This document shows positions 37,829 to 49,318 of a stretch of DNA of 64,000 bases, piece by piece. Within the stretch, counting starts at the first letter, position 1. Every line of letters starts with the position of its first letter. Both the position numbers and the translations under genes were made by a program. The stretch is from Lytechinus variegatus. Lineage: Eukaryota > Echinodermata > Echinoidea > Temnopleuroida > Toxopneustidae. The stretch spans positions 46,182,548 through 46,246,547 of the forward strand of contig NC_054741.1 of assembly GCF_018143015.1 (NCBI RefSeq). Direction: 5' to 3'. The notes beneath the pieces are model-generated. The model had not been told where the DNA came from and did not search any database. It worked only from the letters and a program-made list of their open reading frames with translations.

Positions 37829-39443
37829 GTTTTATTATAAAAACTTATAATGAGTTTAGTTTTGTTTTATAGAGCTTCTCAGTTACCAAATTTGCTTGAT
37901 TATGAGTACTTCAATCTTCATATAATATATTTTTATTATTGGCAGTGGGTGATAGTCTCCGATCTATTTTACCTTTAAAAACAGACTTTTATCTTTGAAA
38001 TGAATTCTGAAATCCCTTTTCATCTCCCAGATAAATCTGCAATGTTATCTATCTCGCGTTTCTGAAGAAGGTACGCGGCATTCCGCAGAAACATTGGTGA
38101 GACAGATTCCAGACCGAGTAAATATCAAATGACAAACCGTCGGTCGATTTGGTGTCGGTTTAGTCGGTCTGATTGTAGCATGAGAATAAAAGTTTACATT
38201 TATTTGATTTTTTTTATTCTTTCTTTGGCCGGTTTATAGTCAAGGCGATGCTTGAATAAATTATGCAGTCGTGTAACATCGTATCCAATTGGGAGTTTTC
38301 GCAACACGGCGCAGACGAATTGTTGAACGTAAAGAACCTATTGTCAAAAGCACTTCATGACAAATCAGCTATGTCGAAATCGGTAAATCAAATCAGCGAT
38401 GTCGTCCAGGACCCTGCAAAAAGATATTTATCAATTTTTTTTGTCAGTTCCGAATCTGCTCTCCCGGTGCACCAATTTTTTTTTTTACAAAGACTTCTCA
38501 TCTGTTCATTAGGGTTTGACGGGCATTTCCAATACATATACTATGTTCTAGAATCCGCCCCCTTTGCATTGCGAAAACTCGCTATTGAAAAATTGTAATA
38601 CGGAGACAGACGATATCGTAAGTCGATTGTAAGTGACTGGGACTTTGAAACCAATTTAAACGATTCTTCTCTGTCTATTCAAATCGAATCGACCCGTTGT
38701 TGAGGGTTGACATCCAACCCTCCTCCTCTTGTAAAGGTACATTATAGACAAACAAATCCACACTTTTCCTTTCATGTTCATCTTAATGATTATTGAAATC
38801 TTGGCATACAACAAATAACAAAGGGTCCATGCATTGAAAGACGGTTCAGTGGTCCCAGTCTGAATAAGGGTCCAATATAATTGGGTTTAGCTGAGAATTC
38901 GCTAAATTAGTGGAAACGCATTTTAGTGCATAAACAATTCAACACGATATACAAAATATGATTGTTAAGCTTAAAGAAAAGTTGTATTTTTTTACCAAAT
39001 AAAGACATACTCAATACTTACATAGTGTCACTTGATACGACTGGGTTTCCGTCGAGAGAAGGATGTTAATTAGTTCCTGGTTCCAAACTTCCCCATCGTT
39101 TTATATCGTAACCTATGAAATACCATTATTTCACATCAGTAACATTATCAATAGTTTATTCCAAAAGGCGATAAATCCACAGTTGGTACTTCAGGTGAAT
39201 GCAACAGGATGTTCGCAGATATAAAACAAGCAAATAAGAATACGTCGCGGAACGTCATTCCTCTACACGGCTGGATCATGACATTCTCGTCTAAATCGTC
39301 CATATAGTAAAATGTCATAACCACACGTATATTTTTCCTATAGGAAAAACATAACATGTGGTCCCATCGATAGATACTGTAGATTATTACTATCCATTCA
39401 TTTACATTAATTTTGAGAAAATGTAATTAATGATCAGTAGTAT
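37829..39443. other. Intergenic DNA, no gene recognised
   Basis: The frame at 38263-38598 has no recognisable domain. Nothing else supported. Confidence 0.45.
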
Positions 39444-39601
39444 ACAAATATACCAGGCTTTGAGTAAATATAGCGGGAATTATTCATCCGAGGCTGGACT
39501 GGCATTACTATTACCTCTAAAATAGTAATTTGGCCAGTACAACCGAGGATAAATAATTCCCTCTATATTATACTTTCGAAATAAAGGCCTGGTATATTTG
39601 T
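39444..39601. repeat. Imperfect palindrome (158 bp)
   Basis: The left half has ACAAATATACCAGGC, GGGAATTATTCATCCGAGG and GGCATTACTATTACCTC. It is mirrored by ATAGTAATTTGGCC, CCGAGGATAAATAATTCCC and GCCTGGTATATTTGT. Probably a foldback MITE. Confidence 0.8.
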
Positions 39602-39602
39602 T

Positions 39603-40000
39603 TTATATCCTACATTTAATAAGGCATATAGAAGAGTAGTCTATCTACTCTTGTACATGTAGATCATCTTTTCTTAACGCGCTGCGCAGACTGATCTACT
39701 TTTCCCGAAACCACGCGCTCAGCGGAACGCAGATTTGTGCCTGCGCCGTCCCTTCACGGGACTTGCCCGGTAGATTCAACTCGTTGACCGGTGCACCCGA
39801 GATTGCATGATCTGTGTCAATGATCTGTGACGTCAATGATGGAATAGTCGACTATTCCATCATTGACGTCACGGAATAGCACATTTTCTTCGGTGGGCGT
39901 TTCATTTTTCGACATCATCGCAAAATAGTGAGAATATGTTTGGTCACATGATGCCATTTAAACCAATCAGCATACAGGATTTAATTCATGTAGGATATAA
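39603..40000. mobile_element. Candidate MITE (398 bp) with 13-bp terminal inverted repeats
   Basis: TTATATCCTACAT at 39603-39615 is mirrored by ATGTAGGATATAA at 39988-40000. The interior is GC-richer and contains the perfect palindrome at 39827-39872. It directly abuts the palindrome at 39444-39601. No target duplication identified. Confidence 0.6.
39827..39872. repeat. 46-bp perfect palindrome with two CRE octamers
   Basis: The 23-bp halves meet at 39849/39850 with no spacer. Each outer end carries TGACGTCA (39828-39835 and 39864-39871), the consensus CREB/ATF site. It can extrude as a cruciform. Confidence 0.95.
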
Positions 40001-40481
40001 TACTTTTTAACTCTTTAGTGAGCGTTTTCATTTCTTGTGCGTGCTTATTGTGAAAAACTTGGGAATGTGTATGTGAAAACAGGTTATGGCATACATAGTT
40101 TGTATTAAATAATCTAAAAAAAAGTTTTACCTTTTCCTTTCATATTTGATGGAAAACTTGTAAGTTGTTATACAGTATAAGCATAAAGTATTATTTGGTC
40201 ATCCCTCTCTCATGGACGGTTTCCTAAAACACTATAAAAGACGGTAAAATCTTTCTCTCCTAATTTTTGTTTTAATATCATTATCATAAAAATTCATTAA
40301 GCCCCTTTTGGCAATATATTTTTTTTAAATAAACAAGCATTACCTTAGCCCTTAAAGAGAACAAAAAGTTATCAAACAATGAATGTAATCGATTTAGAGT
40401 ATTTGAACAAGGCCATTACTCAAGATAAATAAAAAAGAGGGAATTTGAACTCTAAATTCCCCAAAATCTCATTTGAAGAAC

Positions 40482-40520
<39 letters not shown>

Positions 40521-41018
40521 GAAAGAGAGTCAGGGTGTGGAAAAAGGGAGGGGTATGAGAGACAGGGCGAATGGAGAGAAAGGGTTGGGGAAGGGGGGGG
40601 ACAATTTCCACTGATTTTTGAAAGTATCGATCCAACATGCCAAATTTAACAATGTTTTTGTTCTTTGGTCGAAGCTTTGTTATATCCAATATGAAACTTG
40701 TGAACAAACACAATATGAACATAAAATCAATGAAATATTTTGTAAAATATCAAAATTAAACCTTATATAAATGAATATGTATTGCTGTTTACTACATACA
40801 GTGATGTTATACGTCATCAAGGATACATATTCTAATGAATATTGTGTGATAATGATGCTATATTAATAAAATATTATTGAAGCATTTCTTCGGTATATAT
40901 TTAACTGACACGAAACCGACTTGAAACCGACCGATGATATCATGCCATGAGAAATATGATAGGTCTGCATATGGGCTCTGTTTCATTAGTTGGATTGTAG
41001 TTTTATCGATCAACTATA
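40001..41018. other. Intergenic DNA with (GA)n microsatellite
   Basis: A (GA)n run lies at 40483-40517 within a purine-rich stretch to about 40600. No gene. Confidence 0.6.
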
Positions 41019-41941
41019 CAGTCTGTATCAAAAAAAGTTTACACTTAGAAAAAATCAATTTAACATTGGTACTGATCTATTCCAGCAAATGACGATATAA
41101 CTGTCGAAAAGTATTTCCGCTTGAGTGAGCACCACTTACTTTTGAAAAGTTAGTGAAAAATGATTTGCGCAGAACTTTGAAATAGTTATGCGAATAAAAG
41201 TAGACCTTAATCATGAATAACACGTGGAATTTAGCTATTAAAATTGACTTGAAGATATCCTTTACCTTTTTTAACTTGTTTACTTGCTCAAACCACTTCG
41301 AGAAGTTCTTTGCGCCCCACCCCATTCCCCCCACACCAAGGCCATCATGACGATATTTGCTTTACACTGAGCTGTGATTTACATAAAATGGCGTGATTTT
41401 CATTTGTTAATCATTGTCAAGCTTGAGAAAGGTGTGGAGAAACAAGTATTAAATGAAATGTCAACCCACTTTAAGTGATAAAATCTTAGTGAAAAAAATG
41501 CTAGAGATGTCTGAAATAAACTTTTGTTCAGATTCAGTTACGTCCTTAGACCCAGCTGACACAAAAAAGGTAAAAGTTTACTAAGTGTTGAAATTTCAAT
41601 TTTGGTGGCAAAATTGTTAGAAAATGCTTGAATGTATCCGTTTTATTTTAATTGACTAAAAGTGCAGGGAAATGTATGAAAAATGTTTCGCATGTAAGTT
41701 TGATTTCGCCCTTTCCCCTTGACACAGCGCACAAAAGAGCATTTCTGCGCAAACAGATTTTTGCGAGCTTTACATAAATGGAAAGTGCTCACTCAAGTGT
41801 AACATTCTGTCAAAACTTTTACTTTTATTGGATAGATGAGACCCAAACCCAAGATTATATGTGAAAAATTGCCCACATCTTGTATATTTTTTAATTCCCA
41901 GGACTTTTTCAAAGTGTAACCTTTTTTTTTGATACGCACTG
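41019..41941. mobile_element. Tc1/mariner-like non-autonomous element, copy 1 (923 bp)
   Basis: The ends are CAGTCTGTATCAAAAAAAG and, on the opposite strand, CAGTGCGTATCAAAAAAAAA, flanked by TA dinucleotides (41017-41018 and 41942-41943), as expected for Tc1/mariner. It is clearly homologous along most of its length to 55454-56440. A minus-strand frame at 41077-41334 is not a recognisable transposase, and the element is too short for a complete one plus termini. Confidence 0.85.
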
Positions 41942-42032
41942 TAGAATGGTTACGCAACGTGCATGCCTATCAATATTTCCCTAGAGGAACAATGACGAAA
42001 ACATATTAATTTCATAAAAATAAAAATGAGTT

Positions 42033-42453
42033 CAGGGGTCCATTTCATGAAAAAATAGTAACAATTATAGCAACTTTGTTATTATGACAACTATCATGGT
42101 AACAGGGCACAGCAGCCAATCACGATCCAGGGGCCCGTCTAACAAAGAGTTGCGATTGATCCGATCAGTGCTGGAAAGCCAGCAAAGTTAGCATATAAAA
42201 TGCATATTTGATAAAAAAAATCTAGATATAAATGTTTATCCATAAATTCATTGATTTCTTGACAAGGTGGTGTGTTTACAGAGGATATTTTGCAAATTTC
42301 CTGTTGAAAAAATTATGACGCTCATGGATTTCCATATAGAGTTATGATTGATTGGATCAATCATAACTCTTGTAAGACGGGACCCTGATATCCATTTATT
42401 AGGAGGATAGGATAATTTCAAAATTGCCGGAAGTGTTCATGAAACGGGCCCTA
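42033..42453. mobile_element. MITE interrupted by another MITE
   Basis: The left end CAGGGGTCCATTTCATGAA and the right end (opposite strand TAGGGCCCGTTTCATGAAC) are inverted repeats. The element at 42128-42387 is inserted within it. Confidence 0.7.
42128..42387. mobile_element. MITE family B, copy 1, nested
   Basis: The ends are CAGGGGCCCGTCTAACAAAG and, on the opposite strand, CAGGGTCCCGTCTTACAAG. Both continue into GAGTTRYGATTGAT followed by CC(G/A)ATCA. It is related to the copy at 42776-43041. Confidence 0.8.
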
Positions 42454-42775
42454 GGTAGAGAAACCAAGATTTGTCCGGTATTGAACTCTTCACGTGATCA
42501 AGCACACTCTCTTAGATGCAGAAATACTAATTTGACTAACAAATTAATCCGATTTTAAGACGAAGGGCGCCATTTCAATCGATTGAAAATTTGGTCAAAT
42601 GAGGGTTAAGACGCGTGGGTAAAAAGGCGAAGAGTGAGTCGTCGAAAGTGTAAGGCTATGCTCTGAAAATCAGCATAGATGGCGACGACTTCTGTGTTCA
42701 TCAAGTATTTCTGGCGTACAGATTGTAGAGGCATGCATGTGCCTTCTGTGGGGGTTGTACATGAGGGTTAGGATC

Positions 42776-43041
42776 CCCGTCTTACAAAGAGTTATGATTG
42801 ATCCGATCAGTCACAACTATGGACGGCAAGCAACGTCAACATCTATTGTGCATGTTTGTTCAAAGTATTTGTTCAAACTATGATGTACATTCATGCATTC
42901 ATTGTTTTCTTGAAAAGTCACTGTACCTCTCTATGTTTACGAAGGACATTCTGCAAATTTCCATTAGAAAAAAATATGACACTGATGGATTTCCATAGAG
43001 TTATGATTGATTGGATCAATCGTAAGTTTTTGCAAGACGGG
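42776..43041. mobile_element. MITE family B, copy 2
   Basis: It starts CCCGTCTTACAAAGAGTTAT and ends with the mirror image TTTTTGCAAGACGGG. The inner GATTGATCCGATCA / TTGATTGGATCAATC blocks are shared with 42128-42387. The outermost bases of the family are missing here. Confidence 0.75.
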
Positions 43042-43994
43042 TATAGAAATGGTATCTTCTTATTCCAGATATACTAGAATGGGTGCAAAGTGAGTTAATA
43101 TAAAAAAAACAAGGGCCGCTTAAATGAACGGGGGTTGACAATGCAAAGAAAATCCAAAAGCGGAACAAACACACAAACTAAATCAAATAGCCATTTGTAC
43201 GTAGTCTGCAGGCACAAACCCTGATTGATAATTTGATCAACAAGTGTGTCTCCACGCAAAGACTAGCACATACAAAGCTTGCTGTTTCAATTGAGCGAGA
43301 GGGCCTTCAGTACACAAGGCATGAGTAGGCTGCAATTCAGACCCTTAACTCGAGTGAAGGGTTTGCACATAGCAGACTAATTTGTACGTTTGGTATCTTT
43401 CTCTGACTTGGAATTGTGTTCTGGGTCCCCCCCTAAGGACACCCTTCCCTTTCAGCCTCCCTCGCCCCCCCCCTCTCTCTCTCTCTCTGTATTCCTCTCC
43501 AACATTCAGGTACTGATCAAAATTATGTGAAAGGGCACGTATCCGCAGTGACATCGCCAGATATTTTAAATCCTATTTCTCAATTATACGAGAGCGTAGA
43601 GAGTCTTAACGACCCATATCTTCCTTGATTATCTTTTTAAATTCTCTTTCTTTATTTCCTTTTCTCCCTTTTTTACAACTAGAAATATCATACCCCTCCC
43701 CCTCTAGCGTCGCTCAGATTTCTCATACATTTCATACATAATTTCAGGGCAAATCATGATTGTCTATGAAAACAATAATTATGCCCTATAATTGTACCTT
43801 CCCAGATTCAGGGGTACTTTGTCGAATTTATCATTCTAGGGGCCCATTCCCCATTTTAATGCGTACATGAGTATATCCGTATAGAAATTGTGCAATATGA
43901 ATTTACAATTATTATCATTTATAAATTATTAAAATTCATACTCGTTACTGTATCTTCCTCTCTTGTTGGCTCTAACCATTTCTTATTGGCTCTA
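43042..43994. other. Intergenic DNA with a short (CT)n run
   Basis: (CT)n lies near 43471-43489 after a C run. The segment 43950-43994 resembles 53115-53140 (TATTGGCTC context), part of a repeat shared with the region before the second LINE fragment. Confidence 0.5.
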
Positions 43995-44236
43995 CACTGT
44001 AAAAACTGCGGTGTTAAAACTGACACCAATTGGACAGGTGTTAATAGAGGACCACATTTAGGTGTTAAAATTACACCCTAGAGATTAAACATTACACCAA
44101 AGAGTGTAAATGTAACAACAAAATGTGTTGTAATAACACCTATAGGTGTAAAACTAACACCACCAATTTAACACCGGTGTAAAATAACTGGTGTGGTCCT
44201 CTATGTACACCGGTTAACACCACAGTTTTTGCTGTG
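43995..44236. mobile_element. Palindromic TA-inserting MITE, family D (242 bp)
   Basis: The ends CACTGTAAAAACTGCGGTG and CACCACAGTTTTTGCTGTG are inverted, and TA duplications stand at 43993-43994 and 44237-44238. The interior consists of repeated GGTGTTAA/ACACC blocks that make the whole element fold back. Confidence 0.85.
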
Positions 44237-44499
44237 TAACCCCCTCCCCCTCTCTACCTCTATCATTCACTCATTCTAAAAATTCTCTAAATACAAATTA
44301 TATCTTATCAAATGCTTCTCTGCGTGTTGTGTGAATTCATTTGGATGATATTTACACAAAACAAATGAATTCAAGCAAACAAATATGAAAAGATTTCAGC
44401 TTACTACAATGTATTCATCGTCAATGTGTTTCAAAATCACATCTTTTTCATAATACATTTTATTACGGATTTTGTATTTCATTTTATATGCAAATCATT
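44237..44499. other. Repeat-like flank
   Basis: The segment about 44290-44385 (TCTCTAAATA..., GCTTCTCTGCGTGTT, TTTACACAAAACAAATG) matches 53195-53265. It is part of an interspersed repeat rather than a gene. Confidence 0.5.
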
Positions 44500-46316
44500 T
44501 AAACTTTTGATTTTATTGCAGCATTTTTCCAACAGAAATTTAACAAACATAATTTACAACATAAAAAATAGTCATACATTTCTTTTTACAAAAATAGATA
44601 CAAATAATAATTCATTGGCAAAAATATATATATAGATAGTTGCAATATTATAAGTTGTACTTTGTTGAGTAGACAAAAAAAATGCTGGAGACCGCTACCA
44701 TAAGCAGTGCCTGACTAGGGTAGCGGCCTCAAACGGAATAGTGAAAACAAAAAAAGAAAACGAAGTCAAATACAAATCGGGCATTGACTTAAATAAATTA
44801 TAATCAGATATTATTCAAACGATATTTACATGCAAGGACTTTGTATGCCTGATATTATGTGCACAGTTGTGTTTGCATGTATATGTGGGTGTGCAAACGT
44901 GTGCGTGTGTTTAAATGTATATCTAAAATTAAGTCTGTATGTACAAGTGTGTGTGTGTTGAGAGAGGGTGTGTGTGTGTGTGTCGATATATGAGGGCGTG
45001 GGGTAGTATTAATTAGGAATTATTGAATGGTTCCAGGATTACAGCTTGAAATGATAGAAAAGTTTGATAATATGACTACTTTTTTCAATACATGCTTTTT
45101 TCTGATGTAACAGTTTATGAGATCAGATAGAAATTAAAAATTGACCAAGACCCGAAGAACTCTTTTTATATATATTTATAGATTAATCAGAATTGTATTT
45201 GAGTGTCATAAAATTTTTAAAGGATGATTTGAATGAGTTAAGAGAGGGACATTGTTTTAAGTATTGTGGTAAGGAATTCCAGGTATCTGGTCCATGATGG
45301 CGAACTGATTTTTTAGTAAGAACAAGTTTGGGGTTGGCGGGTTGGATATGCATAGATTTTGAATATTTTGGAATAATGATGGAAGATTATTGTAAGTGTT
45401 TCTAAACATAAATATACCTGTTTGTAGAGTGTGAATATCCTGTATTTTAAGTGCATTTAAACGCTGAAATAGATGTTCTGTGTGAGAAAAATAATGTGAA
45501 TGAGTAACGTTACGAATTGCTCGTATTTGAAGAAGTAGAAGAGAGTTTATTTTCGTCATACTACAGTTACCCCATACAATATTGCAATACATCATAATAC
45601 TAGGGAGTTATATAGAACTAATAATGATTATTTTCAGAAAGAAAGACTTTTAATTTGTTCATGTTTCTTGATATAGATGTATGTACATTGTGTATGTGTT
45701 CATTCCACATTAGATTGGAGTCAATTGTTACTCCCAAGAATTTTGTAGAGTGCTTTTCAGTAAGAGGTAAACCGTCAATTGATTAATTAGGAGCTGGTAA
45801 ATGTAGATTAGCTTCTCGACAGTGTATAAAATTGGTTTTGCTTGTATAAAGTGAAAGTTTGTTTGTTTTAAACCATTGGGATATTTTAGAGAACTCTGAA
45901 TTAAGAATATGAGTTAGGGTACACACTAAGAAATAAAGGTTCAAAATTGAAACCCGAAAGGTTGATGCAAAATCAGCACCCTATGGGTTCAAAAATTGAA
46001 CCCTGAGGTTGGGGTTCATTTTTGCACCCTGCGGGTTCAAAACTGCACCCCTAGGAGTTCAATTTAAAATTTATGGTGCAGATTTGAACCCGCAGGGTTC
46101 AATTTTTGAACCCATAGGGTGCTGATTTTGCATCAACCTTTCTGGGTTCTTTTTTTGAACATTTATTTCTTAGTGTGTATCTAAATCAGCATGGGAATAG
46201 AAAATACTGGTATCGTCGGCAAAAATTATGAAATCTAGAACTGGGGATGAATTTATGATATCATTAGTATAGACAATAAAAAGTAGGGGTCCCAGAATTG
46301 AGATAGGAAATGTACA
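44500..46316 (-). pseudogene. Decayed non-LTR retrotransposon (LINE): RT and C-terminal region
   Basis: On the minus strand, GPLLF and FADDT (the catalytic YADD-type box of reverse transcriptase) are encoded near 46200-46290. KFLGVTID lies near 45720 and the typical LINE C-terminal segment (NVTHSHYFSHTEHLFQRL) within 45257-45595. Frame changes and stops near 45600-45660 show it is dead. Its RT is interrupted by a palindromic MITE (45922-46177) whose removal, with one TA, restores an uninterrupted frame across the junction. The 3' region to about 44500 contains (CA)n runs and an AATAAA on the minus strand. A CR1/jockey-like clade is likely; I cannot place it further. Confidence 0.8.
45922..46177. 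mobile_element. Palindromic TA-inserting MITE, family C, copy 1 (256 bp)
   Basis: The ends CACACTAAGAAATAAAGGTT and its mirror AT-TTATTTCTTAGTGTG are flanked by TA at 45920-45921 and 46178-46179. The interior is built of GGGTTCAA/TTGAACCC modules and is nearly palindromic throughout. It is inserted into the LINE RT. Confidence 0.9.
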
Positions 46317-46318
46317 TA

Positions 46319-46604
46319 CACACTAAGAAATAAAGGTTCAAAATTGAACCCCGAAAGGTTGATGCAAAATCAGCACCCTATGAGTACAAAAATTGAACCC
46401 TGCGGTTGGGGTTCATTTTTGCACCCTGCGGGTACAATCTAAATTTAGGGGTGCAGTTTTAAACCCGCAGGGTGCAAAAATGGACCCCAACCATAGGGAT
46501 CAATTTTTGAACCCCGAATCAGGGGTTCAATTTTTGAACCCATAGGGTGCTGATTTTGCATCAACCTTTCGGGGTTCAATTTTGAACCGTCATTTCTTAG
46601 TTTG
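46319..46604. mobile_element. Palindromic TA-inserting MITE, family C, copy 2 (286 bp)
   Basis: Same ends as copy 1, with TA at 46317-46318 and 46605-46606. It lies at the upstream edge of the LINE fragment. Confidence 0.9.
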
Positions 46605-47932
46605 TATTGTTATCGATTATATGTATATAGATAATTTGTTTTTATATTTTGGGGGGCTTACTCATGGAAAAAATGTTATATACATATTTTTTGTATAATT
46701 GTTTTATGCAAATGTTAGAGTAATTGCTAAAATTTAATGGTGTTCTATTGGAAATTAAGATAAACGAATGTGAGTTTTTACATTAAACGTAATCTATACT
46801 GCTAACAATTATCAAGATCTATGAAACAAAAGCCCAACTATTAATATCACAGATATGGCAGTACATGTATTGACATGAGAAGGTTTGTTATCTCATGTAA
46901 TAGCAAATAAGCTTTGAACAAGACATGATAAATCGAAACTTCAAAGAACTGTAACTCTAGGTATACTTAATGGCTTCTGGCGCTCAAATAATCATGTTTA
47001 CATGAAACCAATAAACGGTATAAACTCTGGACCTCTATATCCAAAGTACGAGTATTTGACATGCAGAATTATCCATACAAGCAAGCTGCGTCCTCGTTAC
47101 CACCTAGTGAGCCCACTGTTAAGGGAAACTGGAAAATTATAATACATGATTTACTTTCAAGGGGAATAAAAACCATATTGAAAGAAAATGTTTAAACAAT
47201 TATAACAAAATAAAACAACAAACAAATAGAAAATATGTTTTTTTTGTATGTTATGACGTCAAATATAGACTATTTAATTTTTTTGCAGATTTGACAATAA
47301 GGAAGCATCTTTATGGATGGCACAAAGGTAAAAACAGAGGCAATCTCACATTGTTAGGGGAAATCAAACCTTGTTCCAAAAAATGGGTGACGTCATCGGT
47401 TTCCTCATTTGCAGGATAGGCACATAACTGCTTTTGACATTAAGCAAAACTTTAAAGCGTCATAAATTTCTTACTACACATACAATATGATGAAACTTTC
47501 AGCGTTATGCTAGTTTAATTTTTTTTTCAAATGAAAACTTTGGCTGGGGTAGACTTGACTTTTCAATAAATGTGCATTGCAGAAGAACTTCGTAAACACC
47601 TGAAAAATGTGCCAAACAGTTAAAAGTGGACGGCCATGCACGGTGACATCCTCTTAGTAAAACTGAGGCAAGTTGGATCAACGTTTAAACGTGCAGACTA
47701 GATGTCACACTGGGCGCACCTTTACGTTGCAACTTTGTATCTTTTCGAAAAAGTTACAACTTTGTACTTCTTTTGAAGGTGCAAATAAGAACCATTTGGG
47801 GTCCAATTTACCAATTATGCACCTTATATGTGCAACTTTGCACCTTTCAGAGAAGTGTATTGCACATGCTCTGCTAACGTGCGAATTGGGAAGTCCCTAT
47901 TGTATTCAAGTTCCTTCTGAGAACTAACAGAC
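46605..47932. repeat. Duplicated downstream flank of TRIM gene 2
   Basis: 46640-47350 matches 54185-55110 in order, for example GGTTTGTTATCTCAT, TCTGGCGCTCAAATA, ATGTTTACATGAAACCAATA and TCCTCGTTACCACC/TTCTCGTTACCACC. The 54 kb copy carries a SINE and an A-run. The segment 47430-47560 (ATTAAGCAAAACTTT, GATGAAACTTTCAGCGTTATG) matches 52825-52950, another interspersed repeat. The final ~65 bp match the 3' flank of TRIM gene 1. Confidence 0.75.
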
Positions 47933-49318
47933 TCAATGCAGCTGCTGGTCTCGAATCCTAGTCTTGCGTTTTCCTTTTGTGGGAAGATGTGCGATGAAAG
48001 AACGCAACGGAGCCTTTTTACTTCCTGGCAAAGACTCATCAGAAGCATCTTTGCTTTGTTCATTCATAGCCATAGTCACACAAGATGCTTTAAGTTTATC
48101 TGTCTGATTCGAGCAGTTCGTTCCTCCACCCTTGGGGATAACATCCAACCTCCATCCCCCACCGCTGTCGTGTTGTTCATCTTCAAAGAACAATTTCTCT
48201 CGTTGGAACATATCTACAAGTGACCCGATAGGAGAAACCGGACGAAAAGTGAGAGAGTCTGCACGATGTGCTATGTGTGATGACTTGGAGAGAAGTAAGG
48301 GGATGGCTTCTTCCAGAATAATTTCAAGTCCTTCAACTTGCGTTGCATATTTAGATAGTGACAGATCTGGCTGGTGTAGGCTTGTTAGACCCTCGTTTAC
48401 AAGTGTAGCCTTGTTAGTTAACGTCTCTTGGATGCCATAATGGCTGCCAATTATATCTTCCAACTCCTGACAGAGTGTTTTGTCACATGTATTGCATTCT
48501 TCGAGTAATTCATCTCTCCTTCTTCGTAATTGCTCTTCTGCAGTGTCGTAAGTACTTACAATTTTTTGTCGTCGTTGAGACACAATATTTTTCACTTTTC
48601 GGAGCTTCTCATGCACAAACGATAAGTTATTTTGAATATCAACAGAGATTTGTTCTATTTTCAGTAAAAGACAATCTATTGTCTTTTGCTGAATTTCTTC
48701 ATACCCAGTCATCTCGTTGACTTCATGTCCGTCTTCCTTGTGTTCGACCTCCCGACATCTGCAACAGATCCGAACCAGACATGTAGTGCACACGAACTGC
48801 TGCAGTTCCTGTGGATGTTCAGGGCATGTGAATTTCTTTTTGACAACTCCCGCCTCAATGTCTCTTACTTTCACCGTCTCGTGGCAAGCATTCCGTTTGT
48901 ATCTATTGTGGTGTTGCAAGCAATCTTCGCAAAGGAACTCAGAACAGTTCTGGCAGTAGTATGTTGCAATGTCTTGATCATCACCATCGCAAACCGTGCA
49001 AGTTTGAATGGCGGTTGCTCCACTCCCTTTGATACGTTCAGCCTTAGCATCTGATCTCCTTTTGAAATCTTCTACAAGGGACTTGACAATAAGATTTGTT
49101 GGAAAGTTACTCACATCATTTCCAGGAACATTTGCATCTTGGTGACACACTGGACAAGTTAACCCGGAATCAGCTTGCAGAAAAGAGTGAAGTTCCTTCA
49201 AACATCTTTCGCAAAAAGAATGTGCACATGGTAGAAGTTTAGGATTGCAGAGTAGATCATGGCAGATGGGACATTCGAGATGGTCTAATAGTTGTTTCGA
49301 TGAAGCCATCTTTTGCAT
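47933..49318 (-). CDS. TRIM gene 2: RING/B-box/coiled-coil protein without C-terminal effector domain (461 aa)
   Basis: Predicted E3 ubiquitin ligase of the TRIM (RBCC) family. RING C3HC4 ligands are C16, C19, C31, H33, C36, C39, C55 and C58. B-box 1 spans residues 107-146 (C107, C110, C122, C125, C130, C133, H136/H137, H146). B-box 2 spans 165-198 (C165, H168, C177, C180, C185/C186, C188, H193, H198). A charged heptad-like coiled coil runs about 205-330. The remaining ~130 residues hold no propeller or SPRY and end in a basic tail with GSKKAPLRSF. All zinc ligands are present. The coding region is one exon. The start could be M1 or M4 (MASSKQL aligns with the other paralogues). It is the closest paralogue of TRIM gene 1. 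A regulatory or dominant-negative role towards full-length relatives is possible but only inferred. Confidence 0.92.
   Translation of the reverse strand: MQKMASSKQLLDHLECPICHDLLCNPKLLPCAHSFCERCLKELHSFLQADSGLTCPVCHQDANVPGNDVSNFPTNLIVKSLVEDFKRRSDAKAERIKGSGATAIQTCTVCDGDDQDIATYYCQNCSEFLCEDCLQHHNRYKRNACHETVKVRDIEAGVVKKKFTCPEHPQELQQFVCTTCLVRICCRCREVEHKEDGHEVNEMTGYEEIQQKTIDCLLLKIEQISVDIQNNLSFVHEKLRKVKNIVSQRRQKIVSTYDTAEEQLRRRRDELLEECNTCDKTLCQELEDIIGSHYGIQETLTNKATLVNEGLTSLHQPDLSLSKYATQVEGLEIILEEAIPLLLSKSSHIAHRADSLTFRPVSPIGSLVDMFQREKLFFEDEQHDSGGGWRLDVIPKGGGTNCSNQTDKLKASCVTMAMNEQSKDASDESLPGSKKAPLRSFIAHLPTKGKRKTRIRDQQLH

Noticed and set aside
43995-44236. Riboswitch or structured RNA from the strong hairpin
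   Set aside because: TA duplications and terminal inverted repeats identify it as a palindromic MITE.
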